Source: Akkermansiaceae bacterium UBA2367
Lineage (GTDB): Bacteria > Verrucomicrobiota > Verrucomicrobiia > Verrucomicrobiales > DEV007
Assembly (NCBI GenBank): GCA_002344525.1
Contig: DDTJ01000012.1
Coordinates: 101,529-164,556 of the forward strand
Length of the DNA: 63,028 nucleotides
Direction: 5' to 3'
Positions within the stretch are counted from its first letter, which is position 1. Every line of letters starts with the position of its first letter. Both the position numbers and the translations under genes were made by a program. The notes under the pieces were generated by a model. That model was not told the origin of the DNA, searched no databases, and saw only the letters and a list, made by a program, of their open reading frames with translations. Below are positions 56,501-60,907 of the stretch, one piece after another.

Positions 56501-57886
56501 GGGGACACGACGGCCCTCGGTCACGCCGTGGAGGTGATCACCAGCACCGCAGGACACCACGCTCAGATCGGTTCCACCCCCACTGCCGGAGTTTCGCCGA
56601 CTGGCGACATCACGGTCAAGGCCAAGGAGGGCGGCGTCTCGCTGAAGGGCGGTCCCGTCTTCAACGCCTACGCGCAGATCGGCCACCGCGCCTCCGGGAC
56701 GGCGGTGCCGAGCCTCTCCGGGGAGATCACGGTGGTCTCCGGCGGGGATCTCGACCTGCTCGGCGGGGACGGGCCGCTCGCCAACGCCCAGATCGGGCAT
56801 GGCGGCCCCCACGCGACCGTCACAAACATCGGCGGCGGGATCGAGGTGACGGTGGACGGGGACATGCGAGCCGTGGCCGGCGCTGGCGGCGGCGTCCAAG
56901 TCGGGCACGGCGGCTACTCCACCGACGGGGCCATGTCCGGCCTCATCTCGGTGTCCGTCGACGGCAGCATCGAACTGGTCGCCACGAGCGCCAACCCCGG
57001 CGGATACGCGAAGATCGGGCACGGGGACGACCTCTCGAACGGAACGGGGACGAGGGCCGGGGACATCGAGGTCACCGCCGGGACCGATTTCACGATAGCG
57101 GGGGCCTTGGTGGGGCACGTCTACGTCGGGTCGCTCGCGACCTTGGATCCCAATTCCTCGACCTTCATCGGGGCGAGCTGGAGCGATCCCGCCAATCCCT
57201 CCGGTCGCAGCTTGACCGCGGACGCGGGCGGCGAGTTCAGCGGCACGCAAGTGAGGTTCTACCTGCCGCGCCGTGGGAACAACCAAGTCGAGGCCGGGGC
57301 CTTGATCAACGGCGAGGCCTACGACGGGGGAGTCGACGATCCCCAGTGGGACCAGCGGCTGGACGAGTACACCAACCGGATCGAGGACGAGGACGGGAAC
57401 GAAATCGGTACTCCCGGCGAGCGCGGTCCCGGCCTCGGCGACGGGGAGACACCGACGGCGCTCGGGAACTACGCCTTCTACTACGACACCATCGTGTCTG
57501 GCGAGCCGGTGATCGTGAATCCCGGTCCAGGACCAGGTCCCGGCCCAGGTCCTGGACCCGGCCCCGGAGGGAACAATCCCATCCCCCCTGAAGACCGGAC
57601 CTTCCACGAAGAGGTGGACGCTCAGGAGCGGAAGCAGACCTCCCCGGTGGTGGGCAGCATCCGTTACCGCGGCTACCACCAGTATGGCCCGAACGGGGAG
57701 AGCGTCTACAGCTTCAACCGCGCCCCCGTGGTGGAGGAACCCGGCTTGATTGGCGGCAACAGCGGCGAGGACGAGGACGATCTGCGCCGCCGTCTGCGGG
57801 CCCTCCGCCAGCAGACGGAGGGAGAGGGTGACTCCCAGGAACCAAGCCAAGAAGAGGCCACCGAACCGGCTGTGGAGGAGCAGTGA
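38549..57886 (+). CDS. Giant haemagglutinin/TPS-type beta-helix exoprotein with about 95-100 YAQIGHGG repeats
   Basis: The 6,445-residue reading frame has no internal stop. A long basic N-region and a hydrophobic core end in PSAMA (signal cleavage near 46). Residues about 47-170 match the two-partner-secretion/haemagglutinin activity domain: GATIVHGDISF, NWDSFSIDAGELTQFHQPG, AVLNRVTGGDPTAIYG, NGTVFVINPSGILVGPGG. After about residue 630 the protein is built from repeats of about 35-60 residues ending YAQIGHGG, predicted to be a parallel beta-helix. Eight dividers (LLxxxxIxIxxxIQNxGSGxxxxVAGW) lie near residues 555, 940, 1328, 1790, 2528, 3474, 4671 and 5910. A Pro-Gly spacer (about 6326-6341) and an acidic tail end it. 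There is no barrel or membrane anchor, so it needs an outer-membrane partner, absent here. It is likely a giant surface adhesin or matrix fibre. Confidence 0.9.
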   Translation: MKSPALPPKSGRPAVLRVLRRPAKLQTAIVTLLMPGLMVWNPSAMANPQGATIVHGDISFGDGASGAFHIHQGSHNAIINWDSFSIDAGELTQFHQPGSNSAVLNRVTGGDPTAIYGALKGNGTVFVINPSGILVGPGGTVDVNGLVFSTLDVDNGEFLARSDMVFKGGSDKGVTNLGRINAIGGDVFLIGRTVSNSGTVSAGGTAGLAAGQEVLLTAGQGIGGERLFVRATGAGASGTGIFNDGTIEGAAVELKAHGNLYALAINNKGSVRATGSVNSGGRVFLRGAGGLVSNEGGIEARVADGSETASVLIEAAYARVDGSIRAEGGNARIAAADRAEVTGTVDVSSAVGRGGEVIVEAREIAVGSTASVDASGETGGGNVRIGGGFQGRDETIRNAESLVVDDGAALRADALASGNGGQVILWADGDTAFRGDVSAQALGISGNGGFVEVSGKEGLLYDGTVSTLAANGQAGTLLLDPTNFTITAGGGASTVNSIGDVTLEGMLAGGNVVITTASAGTDAGDITVNAGAHVNWNSARSLTLLAHRHIHVGASIQNQGSGAVHLIAGWNGTGLTPVPGNSGVAAGAFDLSHFQGTPTAYGNNAGTVFIGDGTQTTGVGVGSMQGLTFVAGHDVTLTGSNSGSSSFAQIGYSGTGNVSGNIEVNARNRVSLQAGARYDLAHAQIGHGGYQVAGNKGGNISVNAGNGVTLTADNTGDGRFAGAQIGHGGRGHAAGGNFTGNILVDGGAGSVDLVAGQVLGVQDFRNAQIGHGGSYDASGNFSGDIRVTGVHVNMRAGSQGSNYARVGHGGGAGGANTGDRIGNIYIGTPGEISIDDPAGGGIAVIGHNKNAGVGTIHGANVTIVAASMDTVFGASGGNGFGIDVAFANMMAANLVGGDVSLHATGAGGMTMHNGANLVFTASNDFTLLSAYDVNIRRAIQNAGDGGINVVAGWDPTVAALADSVTGIIASVDMGSDIFGIAGSFGKNNGSVILSNADGPAAVGSLSGETNVAGYNVTLTGTSGTAAAVRHAQIGYFGAGDGHGNIRVGAVNRVGLQAGDTYDFGHAQIGHGGYQIVGNKGGNITVEAGNGVTLTADQVGTGRFAAAQIGHGGRGGAVAGTPVSNNYTGSITVDGGAGSVDLVGGQVLVNASWEFRHAQIGHGWSHDAWGNFSGDIRVTGANVNLDGGATSTSYARIGHGGWISGINTGDRTGNIYVGTPGEVSIETPSGGVAAIGHYNMAGAGTIHSANVTIVASSMDTVFGVSGGNVFEVSGPIGAMLSANLLGGDVSLHSTGAGGLWINPNANMSYTSAHDFNLLSAYDVDIRRTIQNAGSGNLNVVAGWNPAVGALAHPATGIIAGVDMAGKIFNTPASFGNSNGRVILSNAAVASSVGSLSGQTNVAGHAVSLSGGAAASAYAQIGYRGAGTGAIEVHAKDGGVNLAGGTGTDSFAQIGHGGRSVAGVKSGNITVISGNGVSAAGGLGAGSNAYAQIGHGGYGSAGVVGSAGATGTSDIVVRGGSGAILLAAGGNAAANAHYNYAKIGHGGDFSLDAVHGNVDVSGIGITMTAGSFGNAATGSRFASAQIGHGGREAKGGSGNVTVDAGSGDVRMIGGAVGMDFNSVQIGHGGNYQVQGNIDGRIRVTGNHIDVVAGSTAQSFARIGHGGGTLGVNNGNRSGSIFVRATGELSVVQTSQSAQIGHNTAGDGSLLNADATIQADSLDATYGDAPGNGFEINNAFAANMAANLAGGDVSLHATGAGGMLVNPTVNMTFTSANGFNLLSEYGLAIRGTVQNQGSGNINAIAGWNPVAAPLANPLTDIIAGVDVASDLIGVANAYGNHNAVVTVGSSTAAAAVGSVGGATTVLGHGVEVLGSSTNAGAHALIGTLPVAGLTRTGAITVMANAGGVTVRGGGVDNTFAQIGHRSLTGTTSPISSGIRVESLAGLALRGGAGLLSSAQIGHGGGSGGAGAMGGAIDLNLATDIELASGGGAQAYTQIGHGGYGAGGATSGGITVLSRNASGVYGNIVLKGGGLDAYAQIGHGGSHNLASHGVAGDFINVDGATVTVEGGSGTRAYAQIGMGGATSIAGAEGALHGDVNINQNGGGSGVVTVKGGTGTEAYAQIGIGGTAWDGAKAGSTRVTGNGVNLTAGAAGSYAQIGAGGGILTNTADFGSGTITGSTWVTATSGNVNLNALSGGAQAYAKIGAGGLLHDSTINGLAPISTTVSAANGAVVLTGGGQSNTYAQIGTGGGGSGLASDLGHHNNAGVSVTARSVSLTAGGGTSAYAQIGSGGGRTGAGTNRHEGDVTGEVVVTATAGDVTLLGGTNSFSYAQIGHGGSLSLGALSGDVRVTAGGSVSLTGRTGAQGYTQIGHGGDASSGTMSGDVRVAAQSGNLTLTSGSGTQTYAMTGHGSRTDSAGTRQGGIHLFASNTVSAGAGTRLFHQSGAGLAAANYALGGDGVQVIGNANLNFHDDALTGVETMVNGNLGNGPVQVAFSNNINLTLTGADVALNNAEHFYLLTGGGITMRRSYQNAGTGGVWLGAGWTGDMDVLGNGTVDVVSAGGPLMAGAALDFARCSFGANGGALTFGATTQTSAVRVGSRAGASQFAGHAVTLLAGTVPGGAATHLGFYGAGSDAITGAIGMRVGAGGLEMRGGVSGAYTQIGHGGYDSVGLDVTNTARIDVVFCSPGSVLLQGGTGSNAYAQIGHGGVQTGSNTRNGDVSVTGFQGLTLNGGGSTGTYAQIGNGGHTNTGSITSHTTVAGTGLITLGSTGAAMNSQIGAGGSGAQGAKTGNVTVTGGSLVMQGGGSSVQIGNGGAFIGRFATGTLNGTVTVTTNGSGVVGPDAGQIRMTGGGTTQAYVQIGNGGLVSDGNMTGPTLVNASGALTMKGGTGDNTYAQIGIGGSGVDGVMDGAVNVTAASISMTSGLRSAYAQIGQGGGVTAGGDGNPRQGRINGNVTVSTTAGGIEMKSEGNASTVRNYVQIGAGGGGNAVFFNGGAANTVTSNTSVTTVGGGLTMNANNADYVQIGAGGRGFTSSGITGEVDVNIGGAVAMTGGNLENRYVQIGNGGSYSNAPISGLVSVTATSDISLTGGSSSHAYAQIGHGGRSRQGEVTASPVTVQSGGLLTLRGVGVASHAQIGHGGHESSGNVTGAVTVSSADTLRLEAGAGNWSHARIGHGGRLNTGDKTGDIKVSVTGGNLHLQGMNGQYAYAQIGHGATFETDTALNADGSICVDVAGKISLGVSTAGGSAGGHAQIGHGARRMIGNHTGSINVVSGTNATLGGGIDLRGAYTSIASRFAQIGHGGVYSGGAMDGDISVVSLNGGSVTLVGGTEQIHSAAMIGHGESGTSSTGTRKGGIHIFADNKIETIGAYTSVTHITGNTATLNAADYLGGNGFQLIANGGATFRDQANTADLNNALRGVPTMANGNFGTGPVNFAFSNAIDISIGAGKNRNVNTADGFRMMAGGSITMLSGYQNSGSGSVTLVAGWNGVGSAGGSVTFNGTGYCDPVIAAGGVAVDFTNCVVTGNNGKTVTLGATNQTNAVRVGSRQGVTSVAGYGLTLNSSTSTANTGTQLGFHGNGGGDASGAIDVRLKAGGLTLNSGSQTGSYTQIGHGGLGSTAGNTTTAATITISFCEPGDVILNGSTGTSAYAQIGHGGRSTSGTRNGAISITGFRHLDLNGGSNANYGYAQIGHGGANSTFGTTVTGATITLSGSGNATIDGGGQNTHAMIGHGGNTASGAVTNSGIFLDMVGGIALTGGSAQESAAQIGHGGHNALNLRAVDSVIRINQAAGTGTGNIVLQGGGTNTHAMIGHGGSRTDGNQGSGNNSASGDIEILRAANVRVLGGSNTDGVAQIGHGGERSTGTHGGNITVTTVGEIEVRGGTGGNFAIGKIGHGGVANRGAGATDPSGTKSGNITLNAGGKVTMAGGTAAYSAAQVGHGGQQSRGDLTGTISVTAGGDVILSPGTGAGIEVATQIGHGGVSMVGAVSDAAVTVASAGNVELVGGSGGLGRSAQIGHGGQGAGGQVTASAVTVNAVGALTVQAGGTDNSFAQIGHGGFNALSFTVASSNLLINSRVGDGTGDVAVRGGGTNSYAFIGHGGTRTDTNRGLGDNSATGSIDIFRAANVRVLGGNNTDGIAQIGHGGERAPGSHSGSIVVKTAGEIEVRGGTGGNYALAKIGHGGTAQHGTAETDPGGAKIGNIELEAGGAITVAGGAASYASAQVGHGGWQSRDDLGGTILLTAGGNVNVSGGSALDTFAQIGHGGYGFIGGIDPASTVTVRSTGGSVALAGGSSTNTYAQIGHGGRTSASTKAGDVTVTAAQRVDLNGAGGQDAYAQIGHVGSSGTAGGKVTVTAGTGLSLEAGGGHSSHARIGHGGRLNAGDKTGDIKVSVTDGDLSLQGGVQQFAYAQIGHGASFDSATNVSADGSICVDVGGKISLGVSTAAGGFGGHAQIGHGGRMVNGVHNGSINVVSGTKAALGGGIELRGALTSAASRFAQIGHGGVYSNGAMSGDISVVSMNGGSVTLVGGTEQVYSAAMIGHGESGGLSTGTRQGGIHIFADGKIETIGVNTSITHLSSGALSAGNYLGGNGFQLIANGGATFRDQTNTADINNALRGVPTMANGNFASAPVNFAFSNDLDISIGTNRNRSVNTSDGFRMMTGGNITMLSGYQNAGSGSVTLVAGWNGVGSAGGSVTFNGTGYCDPVIAAGGVTVDFTNCATTGNNAKTVTLGGAGQSNAVRVGSRQGLTSVAGYGLALNSIAAATQLGFHGNGSAITGDIAIRVKEGGLTLNSGAANAYAQIGHGGTGATASAIDADIAISFCAPGDVLLNAATSAGIRAYTQIGHGGYGLGGTKSGDIAIGSASNAAGAVTVRGGVTADAYAQIGHGGRGTTGNTDGNIAVRSQGQVQVNGGSPAGVVADLNAYAQIGHGGRSSVANHGLATDRTVVIAAQGISLKAGTTSGATDYGAYAQIGNGGYDGSGTLSGSIYLNYDPVAGAAAGGGDILLDGGGSVQGASAQIGHGGRNRSGNKSGDIVIGRANLVSLEAKNQFGYTQIGHGGDSGTAAGNMGNATGSIRLFDVGAVTVKSGNAGAHAMIGHGGFQYGGAIRGAAGDVIEIVASGDVTVEGFGTDGTNAIAQIGHGGFNVGSSTFNTEIQMKVGGNLFVGINKTGNASTGANTFAQIGHGGVSMSGTVQDSHIQIDVVGNIDVKSGTAAENAAQIGHGGFNTMALVVNDSNIAINTDSAFTAGSGNLTLTSTAQNGHAQIGHGGARSDGNADFGSKSGDITIGRVHHLTMSSGGLIDAYTQIGHGGEGGNRLGTAGTITGAITATILGNLSMSGGSGTDSYSLIGHGGDNSAYATNGAIDLTLHGSLNMTGGSGEDSYVQIGHGGNGHRGTNAGAISVRHAAGAAASNFTLQGGTGLRAAATIGHGGSEAGGATSGSIDVHSQGRLDVKAGTSTDTYAMIGHGGRNNAASHGVLADRLSVSSQAGILLRGADAGTRNFAKIGNGGYNTDGAIAGSVYVNYDPVSGMVTGGGAVEMQSGSAQDAFTHIGSGGLGVNGAKSGEVVVAGDSVKVATGAGAGAFSLLGIGSGIAGDTSQQEGGLLTGDTTVIATTGGVVVDATLSGAQAFAKIGAGGLISGGVASNVHRGDTTVIAAGPLALFGGVGSNGFAMVGLGGNGTDGDKIGNVHVEAGSILMRSGSGAGASTLIGNGGGQTGGGRVTLGATQGDVDVRTGVGGLSMEAGSAIYTFSQIGNLGLGTAANHSGNIRVHSAGDISLLGGTSATSSDAVIGHGARGFAGTLSGDVWIRTVGETKLVDRTGRAILGHSGTGATAGSTGFALITETLDNAAASYGLTDMIHRMAPNGSIDIGILNGDLLLNGTAALVSSAGSIDLFAGGDIRMSTTIRNSGDGAINAVAGWDGITGLVEQYPVAGTAPVITDLRLELADVLADETSWGNNGGKVVIGGGSQTAHVSLGSARGDTTALGHAVEVITSTAGHHAQIGSTPTAGVSPTGDITVKAKEGGVSLKGGPVFNAYAQIGHRASGTAVPSLSGEITVVSGGDLDLLGGDGPLANAQIGHGGPHATVTNIGGGIEVTVDGDMRAVAGAGGGVQVGHGGYSTDGAMSGLISVSVDGSIELVATSANPGGYAKIGHGDDLSNGTGTRAGDIEVTAGTDFTIAGALVGHVYVGSLATLDPNSSTFIGASWSDPANPSGRSLTADAGGEFSGTQVRFYLPRRGNNQVEAGALINGEAYDGGVDDPQWDQRLDEYTNRIEDEDGNEIGTPGERGPGLGDGETPTALGNYAFYYDTIVSGEPVIVNPGPGPGPGPGPGPGPGGNNPIPPEDRTFHEEVDAQERKQTSPVVGSIRYRGYHQYGPNGESVYSFNRAPVVEEPGLIGGNSGEDEDDLRRRLRALRQQTEGEGDSQEPSQEEATEPAVEEQ
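40555..42760 (+). repeat. Internal tandem duplication of about 1.15 kb in the giant gene
   Basis: The block starting near 40555 recurs from about 41705 (offset about 1,149 bp), with the order of motifs kept: AQIGHGGYQ, AQIGHGGRG, AQIGHG(G/W), AR(V/I)GHGG and then a divider. A looser third copy runs to about 43900. Confidence 0.8.
48055..52990 (+). repeat. Distant duplication of about 1.3 kb in the giant gene (offset about 3.6 kb)
   Basis: The block about 48055-49400 is repeated at about 51652-52990 with high nucleotide identity, including the HARIGHGGRLN, SICVDVGGKISLGVSTA, RFAQIGHGGVYS, MIGHGESG and divider segments. A second pair inside this span (about 50020-50400 and 50880-51260, offset 858 bp) shares RAANVRVLGG and EIEVRGGTGGN. 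Confidence 0.85.
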
Positions 57887-57998
57887 CGGCGCATCGACCT
57901 TGGACTCAGCCCCCTCCCCTCCCCCGCCTCTCGCCAGACACCATCCTGCTTCGCTCTTTACCTTTTACTTTTCCCCTTTCCCCTTTTACTTCCCTTCC
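57887..57998. other. Pyrimidine-rich spacer
   Basis: The strand is almost all C and T, with near-tandem CTTTTACTTTTCCCC units directly before the PanB-like ATG. It may be a degraded simple repeat. No terminator for the giant gene is evident. Confidence 0.5.
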
Positions 57999-58820
57999 AT
58001 GCTCCGCCCCCGTAAGAAATACACCGTCCACGAACTGCGACAGCTCAAAGGTCGGCGCGCCCTCACCCACATCCATGTGAAGTCTCCGGAGGAAGCCGCC
58101 GCCGCCGAGGCCGCCGGGGTGGATCTGATGAGCTGCCCCTTCGACTCTCCCGAAGCTCAAGCACGCCTGCCCCTCCTTGCCGCCGCCGCGCCGGAGAGCT
58201 TCCTTTCCGGCTCGACCCCGCATGGCCTCGCCTCGTGCGAGGAGGCGATCCGCATCGGCTTCCGCGCCCTCGAACTGGGAGCCAGCTCGGTCTATTGCTC
58301 GGCCAGCCCTTGGATCATCGAGGGAATGGCGCGGGAAGGCATCCCTGTGGTCGGGCATCTCGGACTCGTTCCTCGCCACGTCACTTGGACCGGCTACCGC
58401 GCCATCGGGAAGACCGCCGCCGAGGCCCGCATCCTCTACGGGAGGATGAAGGAGCTGGAGAACGCCGGGGCCTACGCTGCCGAACTGGAAGTGGTGCCGC
58501 ACCGCCTCGCCCGCTTCCTCTCGGCGAACACCAGCCTCCTCCTCATGTCCCTCGGTTCGGGCACCGGCTGCGACACGCAGTTCCTTTTCTCCGACGACCT
58601 CCTCGGCGAATACGACGAGCGCCTCCCCCGTCACGCCAAAGCCTACCGAAACTTCCTCGCCGAATACCGCCGCCTCCAGGAGGAGCGCGTCGCCGCCTTC
58701 CGCGAGTATGTCGCCGACGTGAACGAGGGCCGTTTTCCCGAGGCAAAGCACCTCGTCGAAATGGACGAGGCGGAGTTCGAGAGCTTCCGGGAGTCGCTGG
58801 GAGGAATAGCGCTCGGTTAA
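57999..58820 (+). CDS. PanB-like (ketopantoate hydroxymethyltransferase superfamily) protein, probably divergent
   Basis: The 273-residue protein aligns along most of its length with PanB, the TIM-barrel enzyme that makes ketopantoate for pantothenate. GHLGLVPRHV, YRAIGKTAAEA, LEVVPHRLA (keeping the catalytic Glu), LLLMSLGSGTGCDTQFLFSDDLLGE, PRHAKAYRNFLAEYR and VADVNEGRFPEAKHLVEM all fit. However, the metal-binding residues of E. coli PanB (Asp45 of VGDS, Asp84 of LADLPFM, Glu114 of KIEGG) have no obvious counterparts: the aligned segments read MSCPFDSP, SGSTPHG and SVYCSAS. It could be a PanB homolog with another activity. No pan genes are adjacent. The start is MLRPRKKYT; a longer in-frame extension overlaps the giant gene and is low-complexity. 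Confidence 0.8.
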   Translation: MLRPRKKYTVHELRQLKGRRALTHIHVKSPEEAAAAEAAGVDLMSCPFDSPEAQARLPLLAAAAPESFLSGSTPHGLASCEEAIRIGFRALELGASSVYCSASPWIIEGMAREGIPVVGHLGLVPRHVTWTGYRAIGKTAAEARILYGRMKELENAGAYAAELEVVPHRLARFLSANTSLLLMSLGSGTGCDTQFLFSDDLLGEYDERLPRHAKAYRNFLAEYRRLQEERVAAFREYVADVNEGRFPEAKHLVEMDEAEFESFRESLGGIALG

Positions 58821-59109
58821 GGCTCGACTCCTTAAACATCCGAGGAGCTTTGGCAGGGACGCGCGGCTCGCTCCTCCGCCTCTTGGGGCTTGCGACCATC
58901 TTTCCGGCGGGCGGCTGGCCAGCCGTCCCTGCCACGCTTCGCGCCGTTTGACGCGCCGCCCCTTGGTCGTCGAGAAACCTCAGACGGGCGCTACTCCTCC
59001 CAAGGTAAATATTTTGTTTCCCTTAAAACTTTGACATTCCGAACGAATCTGGCCAGAATCTGGCTTATCCGTCGCGCATCGACCTGAAAGGTTTCACTTC
59101 CACGAGCTT
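58821..59109. other. Intergenic region with a diverged family A palindrome
   Basis: GGGCGGCTGGCCAGCCGTCCC at 58908-58928, with the flanks GGCAGGGACGC nearby, is a diverged family A unit. The right half (about 59000-59060) is AT-richer and probably carries the phoH promoter. No gene is seen. Confidence 0.6.
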
Positions 59110-60660
59110 ATGACCGATCTACCATCCGAGGTGGGAGTTGGCCCCCTTCCGAACGGAATCCGCCAATCCGAGATGTTCGCGATCCAGAACGGGCGCTCCG
59201 GTCGAGAGAAAGCGAAACGACGCCCCGTCTACGGCAACGGCCTGAAAGCCCCCTCGACCCTCGGAAAGAACTTCGTCCTCGACACGAACGTGCTCCTGCA
59301 TGATCCGGACTGCCTCGACCGCTTCGGCGACAATCACGTCTGCATCCCCCTCGAAGTGCTCTGCGAACTCGACAAGTTCAAGAACGAGCAATCCGAGCGC
59401 GGCGCGAACGCCCGCAACGCCCACCGCAAGCTCGCCGCCCTCTTCTCGAAGCATCCCGAGAACGCCACCCTCGGCATTCCCAATCGCGGGGGCGGTTCCG
59501 TCCGACTCGTCCCGGCCCAGCCAACGGAGGGCCACCGCAGCGCCGCAGTCGAGGAGTTGATCGAGGTCTTCCGCGGGCAGGAGACGAACGACAACCGCAT
59601 CCTCATCTGCACCCGGCTCATCGCGGAGAAAAACAGCGCCCCGACCGTTCTCGTCACGAAGGATCTCAACCTCCAGCTCAAGGCCCACGCCATCGGCATC
59701 CCCTGCGAGGACTACCAAAACGACAAAGTAGACAGCGCCCGCGTCGGCGCGGCCTCGCCCATGGTCGTGGAGGTCAAGCCGAACGACTTGCAGCGCTTCG
59801 CCAGCACCGGTGGGCTCGACCTGCCCCCGCACGTCCGCCGCTCCGGCCCGAACGAATACGTCCTTCTCAAAGCCGGGGAGAAGCGCACCATGCCCGCCCG
59901 CATCGGCGTGGACGGGAACTTCCACAAGCTGAACCTGCCCGAGCAGATCCGCATCCAGCGCGGTGCGCCGCTCCGCCCCCTGAACCTCGGCCAGCAATGC
60001 TTCCTCGACGCCCTCCTCGATCCCGCGATCTCCCTCGTGACCTGCTACGGCTCGGCCGGCACGGGCAAGACCCTCCTCGCCGTGGCCGCCGCCCTGCACG
60101 CGACCTTCAACGGCGAATACAACGGCGTCACCGTGAGCCGCCCCGTCATCCCCCTCGGCGACACCCTCGGCTTCCTCCCCGGCTCGCTGGAGGAGAAGCT
60201 CGATCCCTGGCTGAAACCGGTCTACGACGCCCTCGAATTCCTCCTCACCCCCGAACAGGGCGCGGCGAAGCGCAAGCAGACTCGCAAAGGCGGTCCCGAG
60301 TTCCCCCCGCCCGGTGGCGGCAAGCGCAGCTACGACCCCTTCCTCGAATCCGGACTCATCGAAATCGAGGCCCTCTGCTACATCCGCGGCCGTTCCATCC
60401 CGAACCGCTTCTTCATTCTCGACGAGGCCCAGCAGCTCACCCCGCTGGAGGCCAAGACCATCGTCACGCGCATGGCGCGGGGGTCGAAGCTCGTCCTCGT
60501 GGGCGACCCCGCCCAGATCGACAACCCTTATGTGGATCGACTTAGCAATGGCCTTGTCTACACTCGCGAGCGTCTCCGCGACGAGGCGTGCAGTTCGCAC
60601 GTCACCTTGGAGCGCGGCGAGCGTAGCCAGCTCGCCGAAGCCGCCGCGCGGAAGATGTGA
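59110..60660 (+). CDS. PIN-PhoH ATPase
   Basis: The 516-residue protein joins a PIN nuclease-like domain (residues about 54-200; NFVLDTNVLLHDP and later acidic residues) to a PhoH ATPase/helicase domain (about 285-515). Walker A is YGSAGTGKTLLA and Walker B is FFILDEAQQLTPLEAKTI, followed by RGSKLVLVGDPAQIDNPYVD. This matches the YlaK/PhoH2 family, thought to act as RNA helicase-ribonucleases. Residues 1-50 are unconserved, so the internal Met22 (59173) is an alternative start. A weak purine stretch (GAAAGG) lies 14 bases before the first ATG. Confidence 0.93.
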   Translation: MTDLPSEVGVGPLPNGIRQSEMFAIQNGRSGREKAKRRPVYGNGLKAPSTLGKNFVLDTNVLLHDPDCLDRFGDNHVCIPLEVLCELDKFKNEQSERGANARNAHRKLAALFSKHPENATLGIPNRGGGSVRLVPAQPTEGHRSAAVEELIEVFRGQETNDNRILICTRLIAEKNSAPTVLVTKDLNLQLKAHAIGIPCEDYQNDKVDSARVGAASPMVVEVKPNDLQRFASTGGLDLPPHVRRSGPNEYVLLKAGEKRTMPARIGVDGNFHKLNLPEQIRIQRGAPLRPLNLGQQCFLDALLDPAISLVTCYGSAGTGKTLLAVAAALHATFNGEYNGVTVSRPVIPLGDTLGFLPGSLEEKLDPWLKPVYDALEFLLTPEQGAAKRKQTRKGGPEFPPPGGGKRSYDPFLESGLIEIEALCYIRGRSIPNRFFILDEAQQLTPLEAKTIVTRMARGSKLVLVGDPAQIDNPYVDRLSNGLVYTRERLRDEACSSHVTLERGERSQLAEAAARKM

Positions 60661-60907
60661 GGGGGGTGAAACCCGAAGCCGGAAATCCGAAATCCGAAGC
60701 CGGTAAGCCTGCTTCGTTAAATTGAGGTTTGGGACCACGGATGGCCACCAATGGACACGAATTTTCTTGATCTCCATCCGTGTGGTTTCGTGTGATCCGT
60801 GGTCAAAATTCCAACTTCATCTAAGCCGGGACTTCGGATTTCGAGCTTCGGATTTCGGATTTCGCCGATTGCGCATCGGCTCAGATCGGGCCTAAGGTCA
60901 TCGGAAG
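60661..60907. repeat. Nested inverted-repeat cluster (families E and F)
   Basis: A family E element (about 60724-60815, ends GAGGTTTGGGACCACGGATG and CATCCGTG..GTGATCCGTGGTC) is flanked on both sides by family F, AAATCCGAAATCCGAA-like on the left (60667-60702) and TTCGGATTTCGGATTTCG on the right (60829-60865). The whole can fold as nested hairpins. A second family E copy lies at 29133-29214. No gene. Confidence 0.8.

Noticed and set aside
38549..57886. The YAQIGHGG repeats as haemolysin-type (RTX) calcium repeats
   Set aside because: RTX nonapeptides read GGxGxDxUx. Here the unit is 35-60 residues with a QIGHGG core and lacks the periodic Asp; the N-terminus is TPS-type.
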